Shown here one piece after another: positions 35,283 to 46,165 of a stretch of 64,000 bases of DNA; position 1 is the first letter of the stretch, and each line of letters begins with the position of its first letter. The stretch lies in assembly GCA_003290165.1 (NCBI GenBank), contig QNQO01000591.1, forward strand, positions 558,001-622,000, given 5' to 3'. The DNA is from Berberis thunbergii. Its lineage: Eukaryota > Streptophyta > Magnoliopsida > Ranunculales > Berberidaceae. Below the pieces are notes generated by a model. It saw nothing but the letters and a program-made list of their open reading frames with translations, was not told the origin of the DNA and did not search any database. A program made the translations under genes and the position numbers.

Positions 35283-35550
35283 ACAGCATCCAAAACGCTC
35301 AGCATCAGCCAGCAGCAGCATCATCGACACAACAGCAGCAGCAGCAACAGCAACTTCGCAGCAACAACACTCGCAGCAACAGCACTCGCAGCAACAGCAA
35401 AGCAATAGCAACCGCGGCATACAAAGCAACAGCAGCGACATTCAGCAGAATCCGCATCAGCAAACTCCTCGGCAGACAGGATAGCATCAGCCGCAACAGC
35501 AGCCTCAACAGTAGCCGCAGCAACATCAGCAAACAACAGCATCCTCAACG
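35283..35550 (-). repeat. CAG/GCA-rich low-complexity tract in LINE-A 3' UTR
   Basis: Imperfect trinucleotide repeats of CAG, CAA and GCA. The ORFs over it (poly-Leu/Cys or Ala/Val) are artefacts of the repeat. It lies between the ORF2 stop (35610) and the A-tail, and the related element at 49161 lacks it. Confidence 0.7.
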
Positions 35551-35609
35551 CATCAAACCCGCAGAGCGCACCCATACTCATCCTAACAGCAGCTACTCGT
35601 TGAGTTACA

Positions 35610-38600
35610 TCAATTTGCAAACCCGTCCCCGTGACGAATATACGTCATATGAGTTCTATCTAGTACTATCAATCCTGCTAATCTCCTTGGAAAATCAGTC
35701 CCCCTGAAAGAAAATGTTCCTGCTTCATGACTCGCTCTAGCCGATAGTGAAGCCGCTACGGCATTGGCCTCCCTATAGATACGTTGACAAACCAAAGTCA
35801 TAGTCGCTGCCAACAACTTGATTTCTTTTATAATGTTCTCCAAATTCCAAGGGATTTGGAAATTGTCCATAAAGCAGCCACAAACTAAATCCGAATTTGT
35901 TTGTATGACGACCTTTGTGAGACCCAAGTCAAGGCATAGGCGAAGACCTTCACATAAAGCCAAAATTTCTGCTTTATTATGGTCACCTACACCGAAATAA
36001 ATTTGTTTCCCCACAACACAACAACCCCGGGAGTCTCTAATGACCACTCCGCCAGAAGCCCTATCCTTGCAGGAGGAGCCATCCACGTTAAGTGCAACAA
36101 AATCTTTGGGGGGAGGATGCCAATAAACAATACGAAGGGATTTCCTGTTGACAGGGATCACATCCAAACCCAAAAGCTGAAGGGGAGCCTTATTACTGCT
36201 AAATTGCGTAGGGATAATAAAATTATTAGCCATTCGCAACTGACGCCTTATGTTCAAAATCACAAAAACTGGATTTGGGGTAGCACTTTCATACACACCT
36301 TTGCATCGCATTTTCCATAGTTCCCAAAGAATGAACATTGGAGTGAGAAGGAATAACACACCTGTTTGCGATGTGCGTTGAACTCTTCGGTACCATATGG
36401 CCAGAACTGTAGAGATTTCTGCTGGTCGCCGAAAATGAATGTCAAAAATCCTGTCAAAATGATTCCACACCTGCATCGCCATTTCGCCGTCTAGGAAAAG
36501 GTGAGTCAAAGATTCCTGTTTTGGCGCCTTACAACAATGGCATCTAGAGGCCATACTTATTCCACATTTGTATAATTCACCGTCCACTGGCACTCCTCTA
36601 CGGAGTAATTTCCAAACAAAAACTGATATTCTAGAAGGCAAATGTTCGTGCCAAAGGAAACGACTTAATGAATTATCCTTTCCATGATTCCGAAGCAAAT
36701 CATATGCCGACTGAATAGAAAATAACCCGTTCGAATTTGGAGTCCACACACACGAGTCCTCCCCATTGGGTTCACTACGGAGTCTATCAGCAAAAATAAC
36801 ACGTGCCAAATTTCTGAGCTCTCTAGGAACCAATTCATAATTTGTAGAAACCGCCTCATGGACCGAAGGCCATCAGTCATGGGCAGCCAAAGCTTCTGGT
36901 CTCCCAAAAGAAGCCACCATGTTCCAATTCTCCTCAAAAAAACTGATATTCCCAATGCCGATACGCCACATCAAGTTACTCAAAAGAAAGGTTCGTCCAA
37001 GCATGATCTCTTTAAAAAACGGAGAGGACCCACCTTTCACCAATTGATTTTTCAAACCCACGCCTTGTAACCAGTATTTACTCCTCATAAAATTAGCCCA
37101 TAAAGAATCTGAAGTAAGAAGTCTCCAAAGAGCCTTGACTCGAAACGCCTTCATCACCACCGTCAAATCTCTGACTCCCAATCCTTCCTCTGCCTCAGGA
37201 AAACAAATGTCATCCCAAGACACCCATTTTTTCTTTTGACGACCTTCACAATCCCCCCAAAAGAAATCAGCCAGTAAACCCTTTATCCGAGCTAAAACTG
37301 TTCTTGGAACACACATGGTACTAAGAATATAAATAGGAATAGAGCTGAGCACATGCCGGATCAAAATCAATCTGCCTCCTGGAGATAGCAATTTTGCCTT
37401 CCATCCTTGAATGCGGACCTGAATTTTTGTGATTAAATCTTCAAAATACGAGATTTTAACTCTACCTTGGAACAAAGGCCCTCCCAAATACTTCAAAGGA
37501 GCGGCGCGGAATTGAAAACCTGTGCCACTCTTTAAAGCTACAATGCGTTCCGTTGTGACCTTGTCCGCCAAAGTAAAAGAACTTTTGCTCCCATTTATTT
37601 TCTGACCCGAGGCCTTGCAATATTGTCGCAGGAACTCCATACAACCCTTTACAGAGGATGTTCTGCCATTTAAAAATATGAGAGTGTCATCAGCATAAAG
37701 AAGATGGGAAACCGGGGCGGCAATACCTAGGGGTATAATAGTACCCTATTTTGCCTTTTTCAAAAGCTAATGACAACCCCTACTCAACACTTCGGAAGCA
37801 ATAATGAAAAGAAAAGGAGATAGAGGATCTCCCTGCCTTAATCCCCGCGTGGATCTGAAAAAACCTTTGTAGACTCCTTGGAGCAGAACCGAAAAGCCAC
37901 AAAAAGCAATACAATTTGATATGATGTGACAGAGTCTACCAGTAAAGCCAAACTTTTTAAGAACTGCCAACAAAAATTTCATTCCAGTCTGTCATAAGCT
38001 TACTCCATGTCAATTTTCAGCACCACATTATCTCCAAAAACCTTCCTGTTAATGTCTCTGATCATTTCCTGCGCCAGACCAATATTTTCACCAATGAATC
38101 TGCCTTTGACAAAAGCCCCCTGTTCCGGAGAGATCAAACTAGGCAAGCTATCAACCATCCTTTTGCACAGGATTTTGCAAAAGATCTTATAAATCACATT
38201 GCACAAACTGATTGGGCGAAAGTCAGAAAAGGAACCTGGGTTGTCAATTTTAGGAATCAATGCCAAGAAATTCGCCGAGAAAGACGCCGGCATGGCCTCC
38301 CCTTCAAAAAATTGAATAGCGGCCTCCCAGATATCCATGCTCAAAACCTCCCAACAGAATTGAAAGAAATCAGCAGTAAATCCATCCGGACCAGGCGCAC
38401 TATTTTTAGGTATATCGAAAACAGCATCCCGTACTTCCTGCAAGGAGGGGCGTTGAACCAGAAGCTCACAACAACCTGGTGCCAACACTGTCGGGATGCA
38501 ATTTAACAAATCCACATCCTCTCTAACAACACCCTGAGAAGTTAGCAGATTAGAAAAAAACCCATTGGCTTCGTCAAGGATCTCACCGGGTTCCGAAATA

Positions 38601-39801
38601 TTTCGACCGCAAGGTAAGGTAATCTGAGTGATGGCCCGTCGCTTTTGTTTGGACATGGTGGAGGCAAAAAAATACTTAGTGCAAGCATCACCCTCCTTGA
38701 ACTCCTTTTCACCTGATTTTTGAACCCAGTATAGTTCCTCCTGTTTGAGAGCTAACCTGTACTCTGCCTGGCAACGGTGTAAATTGCAGCAAGCCTGGAC
38801 ATCCCAATTAGCACTAACATTTAGCCCCTGCATACTGTTATTCACAAAGCCTGCCAAAAGTATTGTCTCCCACTGCTGCATTTCATCTTCTAGTGCACGA
38901 ATCCTGCTGAATACGTTACCAAAAACCGTCTTATTCCACTGTATCAGAGCGCGTCTTGTCAGTTTAAGTTTGGCATCCACTCTATCAATGGGTCTCATGT
39001 TACCCATGTCGGTCAACCACGTGTCCTTGACTAGATCCATAAATCCATGGTGAGTCGTCCACATATTAAGAAAACGGAAAAGAGCAAAACCATTTTTTGC
39101 TTGAGTGGGCATAGATGCCACTAATGGAGAATGATCTGAGAAAGTTCGGCTAAGATGTTCCACTTTTGGACTACCCAGATCTGTCAACCAAGCTGAATTA
39201 GTAAAGATCATATCTAGTCTGGCCCAAATACGATCACTGCCCCGCCTGTTATTGCACCAAGTGAGACGAGGACCCGAGAAACCACAATCAATTAAACCAC
39301 TGTTTTCTATGCAGTCGGAGAATTGAGACATGCTCGCCAAAGACGGCTCCAAATCCCCTACTTTCTCTCCAGAATGCAAGTAGGTGTTAAAATCGCCGCC
39401 GACCATCCAATGAGAATCATGGTTGGCCGCAAAATTGATCATATTCAACCATAGTTCCTTTCTTTCATCCACAGTGCATTTAGCATAAACAAATGAAATA
39501 AAAAAACTCTTGAAGCATAATCAGTTACCTGGCAATGGATGATCTGATCCGACATATCCACCACCGAAAGGGCGAGGGAAGTATCCCACAAAATCCAAAT
39601 CTTGCCGCCAATCGTGTCATTTGAAGCAAAGCCACCCAGACGAAGTTTGTTGCCAATCTCCAAAGATCTATTAGAAGCAATCATCGGTTCTGCAATCATA
39701 AGGATTCGGACTTTGTGCTCCACCACCATATTTTTTAACCTCTTTCTCGTGGCTTGATTACCGACCCCACGAGCATTCTAAAACATAAAGTTTTCCATCA
39801 T
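35610..39801 (-). pseudogene. LINE-A ORF2: endonuclease, RT, zf-RVT, RNase H (broken)
   Basis: Two ATGs at 39801 and 39798. Codon 8 (39780), a Trp in the 49-kb relative (WNARG endonuclease motif), is TAG here. The endonuclease continues at 39729-39445. A one-base loss in a homopolymer near 39505 shifts the frame, which resumes at 39472-38000 with the 'SDHSPLVASM' endonuclease end and RT start 'APGPDGFTADFFQ'. Further breaks lie near 37998, 37975 and 37780. RT continues with 'LRQGDPLSPFLF' and YADD (37688-37699). Frame 37640-36873 is the RT thumb, with an in-frame stop at 36873. Frame 36833-35610 carries zf-RVT ('CHCCKAPKQESLTHLF') and RNase H ('LNVDGSSCKDRASGGVVIRDSRG'). Confidence 0.9.
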
Positions 39802-39802
39802 C

Positions 39803-41962
39803 TTAAGCACGGTAAGAAGATTTGCCCCTCTTAGTCTTACGACGTTTACCCGAAAGGGCTGCCGTGGTGACTGTGACCTGAAGATCCTTATCAGAGTGTG
39901 AACCCAAATGTAAATCAGTAATCGCATGAGACTCCTGACCCAAGTCTGATTCCGAGGCCGCCACGTCACTATCATCTGAGTCGTTATCAACATTATCAGA
40001 AAAGAGTAATTTTTTCTTGTTTTGCAAAACCCCGTTCTCCTCAATCAACTGAACCGCAACATCATACAAACTCCCATCCGCATCCTTACTGACCACCGCA
40101 GACTTTGAAAGGGCCCGCTTTTCCATAACTGCTGTCATTTGGGCCAACATTGTCGGCTTTGCTTTGACAGGACTTACAACCGACGTTATCCCATCCCCTG
40201 GAGAGATGGACCTTGGACTAGCCGAGACCAAAGGAAGTGGACTGGGAGGTCGAGAACAAGCCGTAACCTGCCTGGACTGACTGGGACAAACCGTAGACAT
40301 CGTGGGACAAGCTGTAAGGGGCTTAATGGTCCCATGATCAGATTGGCCTCCGAGCAACTGCTGACTGATCCCGTGAGCTGTAGTGGGACTGGTGGTAATC
40401 GCAGGGCAAAGAAAACTCACCCTGCCTAGACTGCTCGCCTTGCATGAGCTGCTCGCGAAAACTGGACTGGTCGCCAGGATGGGACTGCTCTCAGGACTGC
40501 CGGCTTGACATCCCCCTGGACTGCTCATTGAAGAGCACGCTGAACCTCGCACTGGAATACTCGCAGAGCCGCATGCAAGACTGCTCGCTTGGCTACTCGC
40601 TGGACAACTCGCTGGGCCGCTCACTGGACTGGATGCTGGGATGCTCGCTGGACTGCTAGTCGGGCAGCTAGCTGGACTACATGCTGGGTGAGCTGGTCCA
40701 AGATCGCTCGCTGCCACTCTATTGTGGTCATTCAGCACATCCTTGACAGAAGCACTCTTGACCCCGGAACTTATGTCGTTTGCAATCTGTGTTGGCTGCA
40801 CTCTAAGACCAACAACCTGAGCAATCTCCGAAGTAGTATACCCTGCTTCTAGGAGACATTCTTCCGTACTTTCGTTGACCGTCTCAGCATTAACATCCCT
40901 ATGCTCACCCTCCTCCTCCACACCGTTGTCAGAAAGTGACTCAAATTTATTCGACAAAATCACCTGTACCGGAACCGTGCCTTCCGACTTTCTCTGCCCC
41001 GCTCCTTCACTCAATTCTGTCCCCTGGCTGTTCTTTGATCCACTTGGGCCAACCGTTGGAATTTGAGGTTTCTCTTTCTTGATAACCGGAACATAAATTT
41101 GTTTAGTAACCTTTGGTTCCACAGGCGGCATGATTATCGGCTCAGTCTTACCAGGCTCAAGATTGCCCCCACTGCCCTTGAGACCCAACTTTTTTCTGCA
41201 AAACTCTTCCTGATGACCTATTAAAGAGCAATAGTCACAGTATTTAAATCCTGGATATTCTATTTTCTGCCAGAAACCCCGGTTATTTGCTCGGTCAATC
41301 CAAACTCGGTTAGGTAATTTCTCTGCTAAAGACATTTCCACACAAACACGGGCAAAACCCGGCCGGGTGAGACAACGGGTATGATCATCCATCCGCAAAT
41401 AACCACCAAAAGAATTCACAATAGCTTTTAAAATAGGCGGGTGAAATAGATGCAGAGGAAGGTTAGGTAATTCTACCCATAAGGGGACCGAAATAGGGTC
41501 CTCCTTCAAACTGAAACCATCATGCCAACGGAAAGCTTTAAACCGAACTCCACGAATCAAGAAAGAGTCTCTCGACAAAACTTTCTTTGCTTCATCCTCC
41601 GAATGGAGACGAACTAACACATGTCGTTGATTCAATAATCCCAGCGAAAAATCACCCAATATGCCCCATGTTCTGTGGATCGAATCACGGATATCTGTCA
41701 AAGTCGGTCGGTAGCTAGAAAATTTGAGAACAATGACATGTTTTTCCATGAAAGCTTCCCCTCGGACCTCATCAGAGGCCGTAAGACCGATTACGAGCGC
41801 CCCATCCTTACGAAAACGGGTACCTTCGACCTGAGTCTCGACTATGTCATCAACCAAAATTTTGCCCAAAATCTGAGCGAAAGAGGGCTTAAGGGATCCG
41901 GTCGAGGTCCCCCCATGACCCGGACCCGTGGGAGGAGGAGCAGGCTCTGCCATTACATCCAA
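39803..41962 (-). CDS. LINE-A ORF1, DUF4283 / zinc-knuckle protein
   Basis: An uninterrupted 719-residue frame from ATG at 41962. Residues ~70-200 form DUF4283 ('MEKHVIVLKFSSYRPTLTDI', 'GLLNQRHVLVRL'). A knuckle C242-x2-C245-x4-H250-x4-C255 follows; by family knowledge this is the nucleic-acid-binding, gag-like protein of plant L1 elements. Residues ~425-520 are a degenerate Ser/Ala/Pro repeat with 'SSPAS'-type units. The C-terminus is acidic and then basic ('SGKRRKTKRGKSSYRA'). ORF2 begins one base after the stop, suggesting stop-reinitiation. Intact length means it could still be translated, but no expression evidence can be seen. Confidence 0.85.
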   Translation of the reverse strand: MDVMAEPAPPPTGPGHGGTSTGSLKPSFAQILGKILVDDIVETQVEGTRFRKDGALVIGLTASDEVRGEAFMEKHVIVLKFSSYRPTLTDIRDSIHRTWGILGDFSLGLLNQRHVLVRLHSEDEAKKVLSRDSFLIRGVRFKAFRWHDGFSLKEDPISVPLWVELPNLPLHLFHPPILKAIVNSFGGYLRMDDHTRCLTRPGFARVCVEMSLAEKLPNRVWIDRANNRGFWQKIEYPGFKYCDYCSLIGHQEEFCRKKLGLKGSGGNLEPGKTEPIIMPPVEPKVTKQIYVPVIKKEKPQIPTVGPSGSKNSQGTELSEGAGQRKSEGTVPVQVILSNKFESLSDNGVEEEGEHRDVNAETVNESTEECLLEAGYTTSEIAQVVGLRVQPTQIANDISSGVKSASVKDVLNDHNRVAASDLGPAHPACSPASCPTSSPASIPASSPVSGPASCPASSQASSLACGSASIPVRGSACSSMSSPGGCQAGSPESSPILATSPVFASSSCKASSLGRVSFLCPAITTSPTTAHGISQQLLGGQSDHGTIKPLTACPTMSTVCPSQSRQVTACSRPPSPLPLVSASPRSISPGDGITSVVSPVKAKPTMLAQMTAVMEKRALSKSAVVSKDADGSLYDVAVQLIEENGVLQNKKKLLFSDNVDNDSDDSDVAASESDLGQESHAITDLHLGSHSDKDLQVTVTTAALSGKRRKTKRGKSSYRA

Positions 41963-42457
41963 AAAACCTCAAAAACTACACAGAAAGCGTGTTTCGAGGA
42001 TGAGAAAAGTATGTCGTGAATGACTGTTCCGAAATAGTGTATCGTATCGGCTGTATCGTATCGTATCGTCTGTATCGGCTGAATCTGAGTCGGCTGTATC
42101 TGAGTGCGAAAGACACAATCTCCGCCGATCTGTATCTGAGTGCGAAAGACAACGTCTCCGCCGATCTGTATCAATCCGGCCAGAGAGAGGAGCAGATGCA
42201 CGAAGGAAACGGATCGAAATCGAAACCTGTGGGCGACTGAATCGTATCGGAAGAAGAAAAGGAACCGTCACAACAGGCCGAAACGAGGTGTAGCGGCTAG
42301 GGTTTACCAAACCGGCTATAGATGAGAGGTCCAGATGCTTCCCAATAAGCTGGAACGGCCTGGATTAGAGGATTGTGAAAAAATCCGAAAAACCCGAAAA
42401 TATCCTCAAAATCGCCTCTCTCTTACCACCGAAATCTCCACTCTTCCATATCTTCGT
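41963..42457 (-). promoter_or_regulatory. LINE-A 5' UTR / internal promoter region
   Basis: GC-richer than its surroundings. It contains GTATCGTATCG repeats near 42044-42070 and a 37-38 bp tandem duplication ('gtatctgagtgcgaaaga' ... 'tctccgccgatct') at about 42097-42171. In L1-type elements the promoter lies in the 5' UTR; assigning that role here is by analogy. Similar GTATC-rich sequence lies upstream of half-LINE 1's ORF1 (about 4885-4945). Confidence 0.5.
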
Positions 42458-43080
42458 TTTCCAAACACTGTTATTTTGCCTTCCACTGACATCCAAGCTT
42501 GTGAAGGTTATTAGTAATTGACATCATGTCTCATATTGAGAATCATAAAATACAAGTTATAGTTATCTCTTCATCCTCTCAAAGCACAACAATTGTGTGG
42601 TCAATTTTAATAGATTAATTTTTACTCATCACCAATAAGTCCTCATTCTAATTTCTAATACAAGTTAATTAGAACATGGAAGGTCAACAAAACAACCTGA
42701 CTCTTGACATCATTCACTGATGTGGAACAAGCAAAAAAAGGTACATCAAACAAATATGTAATCTAATCTAATCTAATTAGATTAGTAAATGACACTAACC
42801 TTTAGAGTTTAGTGACCGACCAAATGTCACTTGAGGTTTGAGCAGGTTTTTTCTTTAGGATGCCTAATCATCCGAGCTTAATAATGCAAAGCTGTCTCTT
42901 TCTCTCAACAATATCACTATATACAAACGTGGATGGATCAGAGGATGTATAATTAGGCAACTGTTTGCTATAAATAGAGCAACAAAATAGATTCAATAAT
43001 AATCATTGAAAATCAGAGAAATACTTATTAGACAATGTGTTTGTAGGTACAAGCCCCGCCTTGAACCAATCGAGACCACT
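42458..43080. repeat. Tandem-array block alpha, copy 4b (right part)
   Basis: Continues copy 4b after LINE-A: 'tctcatattgagaatcataa', 'tttttactcatcaccaataa', 'cttgacatcattcactgatg' and 'ggaacaagc', matching 33190-33390 and 1330-1490. The array is no longer recognisable beyond about 43080. Confidence 0.65.
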
Positions 43081-43149
43081 TGGCCAATCGCACCCTAAAA
43101 AAAATTTGGCATTTTAGAGCTCCTAAATGTTACATATTATTCATAAATA

Positions 43150-43285
43150 GAGGCCCCCAAATTTTGTCGAGCCCTTTTAGGTAGCAAGGGAAAGAGGTGA
43201 GGGATGGGTGTAATCACTCATCCCCTCGATATAAGCAATGTCACGCATCTCGAGAGGTCCCTCGCCTCCTAGAATTCCTGAATTT
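43150..43285. mobile_element. Possible degraded family-M MITE
   Basis: Contains 'tgtcgag', 'gtgagggatg', 'cccctcgatataag' and 'ggtccctcgcctcctag', partly inverted about a centre at 43220, reminiscent of family M. No flanking duplication was found. Confidence 0.25.
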
Positions 43286-43389
43286 TGTCTGTGATTATTT
43301 GTCATTCAATTGGGGCAAGTGTCATGCATTCAAATTTCAAAACCGCATTCCTTGCACTTAAGGGCCGGAAGGCCCTCCGTAGGTAAATC

Positions 43390-43392
<3 letters not shown>

Positions 43393-43467
<75 letters not shown>

Positions 43468-43740
43468 CCAAACACGAAGATTTTTATTGAAGATAAGAGG
43501 GAAAACAAGATACACGAAAAATCATTCATAGATCAAAGAATGCCAAGACGCCATGAATGTGTCAAACCACAAGTCCTTGAAAAAATTACAAACCCAACCC
43601 ATCCTCCACAACATTTCTCTAATCTCCATAAAGACAAATTGCTTCGATCTATTAAGCCATTCAGAAACCCTGCTATTGAGTAAACCAATCCTAATCTTAT
43701 ACTACAAATCCATCCCCGTGTTTTTCAAAATCTAAGGTAT
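43393..43740 (-). mobile_element. LINE tail ending in a (TA)n tract
   Basis: A (TA)n microsatellite of about 36 units (43393-43466). On the minus strand it directly follows a LINE 3' end reading 'cttcgtgtttggtaatat'. Upstream is the ORF2 C-terminus 'SRVSEWLNRSKQFVFMEIREMLWRM'. The LINE at 57190-57420 also ends in TA repeats after the same phrase. Confidence 0.65.
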
Positions 43741-43906
43741 TCAATCGCGCTTAGTATATAATTACACAAGCCTTAATCTCTTAGGACTATTAATGGCATG
43801 ACAATACCAAATATACAAGAAAAAACACATTTTCATTCATTTTTACGAATTGAATCAAACAGAGTATGCCAGCTTAATCAACTGGTAAAATCAAGCGAAT
43901 GTAGAT

Positions 43907-45725
43907 TGATATTCACATAATTATTACATAATATATCCCTTAATTTATACATGTTAGTGTTTCGATTATTATATTTTATAGCAATTATTTCGTTTTTATG
44001 TCTTTGTAGGAATTTGAGCGTAAACGATGAAATCATATTAAAGCGACAAGTTAAGGAACGACAATTAGTCGATTCCAACGGTGGTATAAAGCAGTCACAA
44101 ACCTAAACCCGAAACTTAATCCATAACTTAATCCATAACCTAAACCCAAACCTAATGCCAAGCCCAATCCTTCTCCTACCCTCATTGATGAATCATTCCT
44201 CATTTCATCCCTATTCATCTTGATAATTTTATATAAATAGAAGATAATAGGGTGAGAAATGAGGAGGGAGGAAGAGAAGAGAAGGAAAAGAATTAGAAAA
44301 TATCAAAACCTCTTCCTCCTCTCAAGGTGATTCTCATCACAAGCCACCACCTATCCATCTCCCACTCATTCTCTGTCCAGATCACTCAACAATCATCACG
44401 TCGCCACCACCAACACCGGACAGTCACCTTGCCACCACCGAGCTCGGTCGCCGTCATCACGCCACCACCACGAAACAGGGGCGTGACAACCCTGTTTCGC
44501 GTCAAACTTTCACTCCATCCACCATCTGTCCTTCCGCCGCCACCTAACAACCACTGACCACCGTCACAGACCGAGCACCATCACCCGAGAACCGCCTCGC
44601 GACAGAGCCACTCTCTGCTCCTCTCTCTCGGCCTCTCTTCGTCTCGACCTCCTTCATGTCCTCATCTCTTGCGACCACCGTCACCACCACGACCGAGAAC
44701 CACCGCCTCCTCCTCGCGAACAAAGTTCTTATCGCGAAACAGGGAGCTCCTATTCCTCATCTGTTTTCTTAGTATTTCCTCACCTTTTCTCTTCTTATGT
44801 AGGTTCTGGAAGCGATTTGAAGTCGAGGACGGTCGCGAGGAGCGAGAACGAGGCCGCGAACAGCCGCTGTCGCGTTGGAGAAGACGACCGGGCGAGGCAG
44901 TACTGTAGCGAGGACAGGAGAAAGAGTCAAATTCTGTTTTTGGCTATTTACACCCTCGATTCTGCTATGTACCACCACAGAGCTTTTTGAGACCATTTTC
45001 ATCGGGATTCGTGTTTGTACCACCTGCTGATCTGTTGAGTGCCACCACATCGAGTAATTGACAAACTAAATGGGTTGTATAAGTTATTTTGATTTATTTT
45101 ACCGAATTGTGTGCTTAATTGTTAATTACAATTTATTTCTGAATTTTGATAAATTGCTTTCACCTTGCATGTTCGAGAAATTAAACTTGATATGTTTGGT
45201 AGTTAAAATTACCCTTTATTAATATTCAAAGCATGTGTTAAAAATATTAAACTTAAACTTTGATTAAGTGTGCCCTAAAAAGACACTTAATACTTTGTAA
45301 GAGCGTATTTGCTTGAAATAATTTGTTAATGTTTGATAGAAACATGGTATAAGTTTAATTGGATTTTAACGATCACATATTCGGTGTAAGCAAGGGATTC
45401 TCATCCCTAACGCCTCTCGTTTTTAAATTCAGTAATTTAGATTTAAATAATTTTGCTAATTCATTGGTGAGTCCAAGCCCACAAAAATCCATCTCATCTA
45501 TCTTTTATTTTTCTTATTTTAATTTATTTTTAGTTTAGATTTAAAAATGTTGTAACCCCATTTCCTATAAATTAGTTTAATTAAATTCTAAAATTCAATT
45601 GCATCCACCTTCTTCATGGGATCGACCCGTACTTGTCGTTGTCTACCAGTTAGGCACCGTGCACTTGCGGTTATTACAAGTGGGTTAAATTAACCTATTA
45701 ATTTAGGTTAGTTAAATCTGCATCA
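43907..45725 (+). mobile_element. Solo LTR, Gypsy-type family, copy 2
   Basis: Starts TGATA and ends TGCATCA, with a perfect 5-bp duplication TAGAT (43902-43906 and 45726-45730). It is collinear with 19444-21179, including 'cgaggacggtcgcgaggagcg', 'gtgtgccctaaaaagacact' and 'cggttattacaagtgggtta'. A TATA-like 'atataaatag' lies near 44231 and a hairpin at 44471-44499 (CGAAACAGGG with CCCTGTTTCG). No internal region is left. Confidence 0.85.
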
Positions 45726-45954
45726 TAGATTTTTGAATGTCACAATGAACTGTTTCTCCCATATTTTGTAGTTTTGGGATCCCATGTAGTATGTAATATG
45801 CACATTCTAACTTATCTAATAAAATGTTGTTGAGTTAAAAGAGGTTCGAAGCATTTGGTTTACAATGTGGTTTGCTTTGATCGTCAGTGGAGAAGTTTGG
45901 TGTGTTGAGTTCAACTTTACAGTCACTCGAGAGTCACGAGGACGACAAATGGGA

Positions 45955-46165
45955 CAATAGAAAGAGCACTTCTAACTGTCGAGGAAGTGGGCGAGGAAAA
46001 CAGCGAGGGAGGGAGAGAAGGGGAGAGGGGGGTCGTTCATCCCCTCGGGATGCGCGGCATCTTTTTTCATCCATGCATCTCGAGGGGGTGGACGACCCCC
46101 TCTCTCCCTCCCTCGTTGTTTTCCTCGCCCACTTCCTCGACATTTAGAATTTTCGCAATAGAAAG
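45955..46165. mobile_element. MITE, family M, copy M4
   Basis: The element 45965-46155 sits between copies of CAATAGAAAG (45955-45964 and 46156-46165). Its arms 'actgtcgaggaagtgggcga' and 'tcgcccacttcctcgacatt' are nearly perfect inverses, continuing through 'gaggaaaacagcgaggg'. The centre reads 'cccctcgggatgcgcgg'. This is the best-preserved copy. Confidence 0.85.

Larger units (their letters stand above)
34958..42457 (-). mobile_element. LINE-A, full-length L1-type retrotransposon
   Basis: A 7.5-kb insertion bounded by a perfect 15-bp duplication TTTCCAAACACTGTT (34943-34957 and 42458-42472). On the minus strand: 5' UTR (42457-41963), intact ORF1 (41962-39803), ORF2 starting one base after the ORF1 stop (39801), a 3' UTR with a CAG/CTG-rich tract, and an A-tail (T-run 34956-34985). 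The 3' UTR ends with an AATAAAG signal inside 'aataaaggtctggcattcca'. It is the only element here with both ORFs complete in length. ORF2 is broken. Confidence 0.9.

Noticed and set aside
35305..35620. Leu/Ala/Cys-rich minus-strand ORFs of 75 and 99 codons
   Set aside because: Both are products of the CAG-rich tract in the LINE-A 3' UTR.
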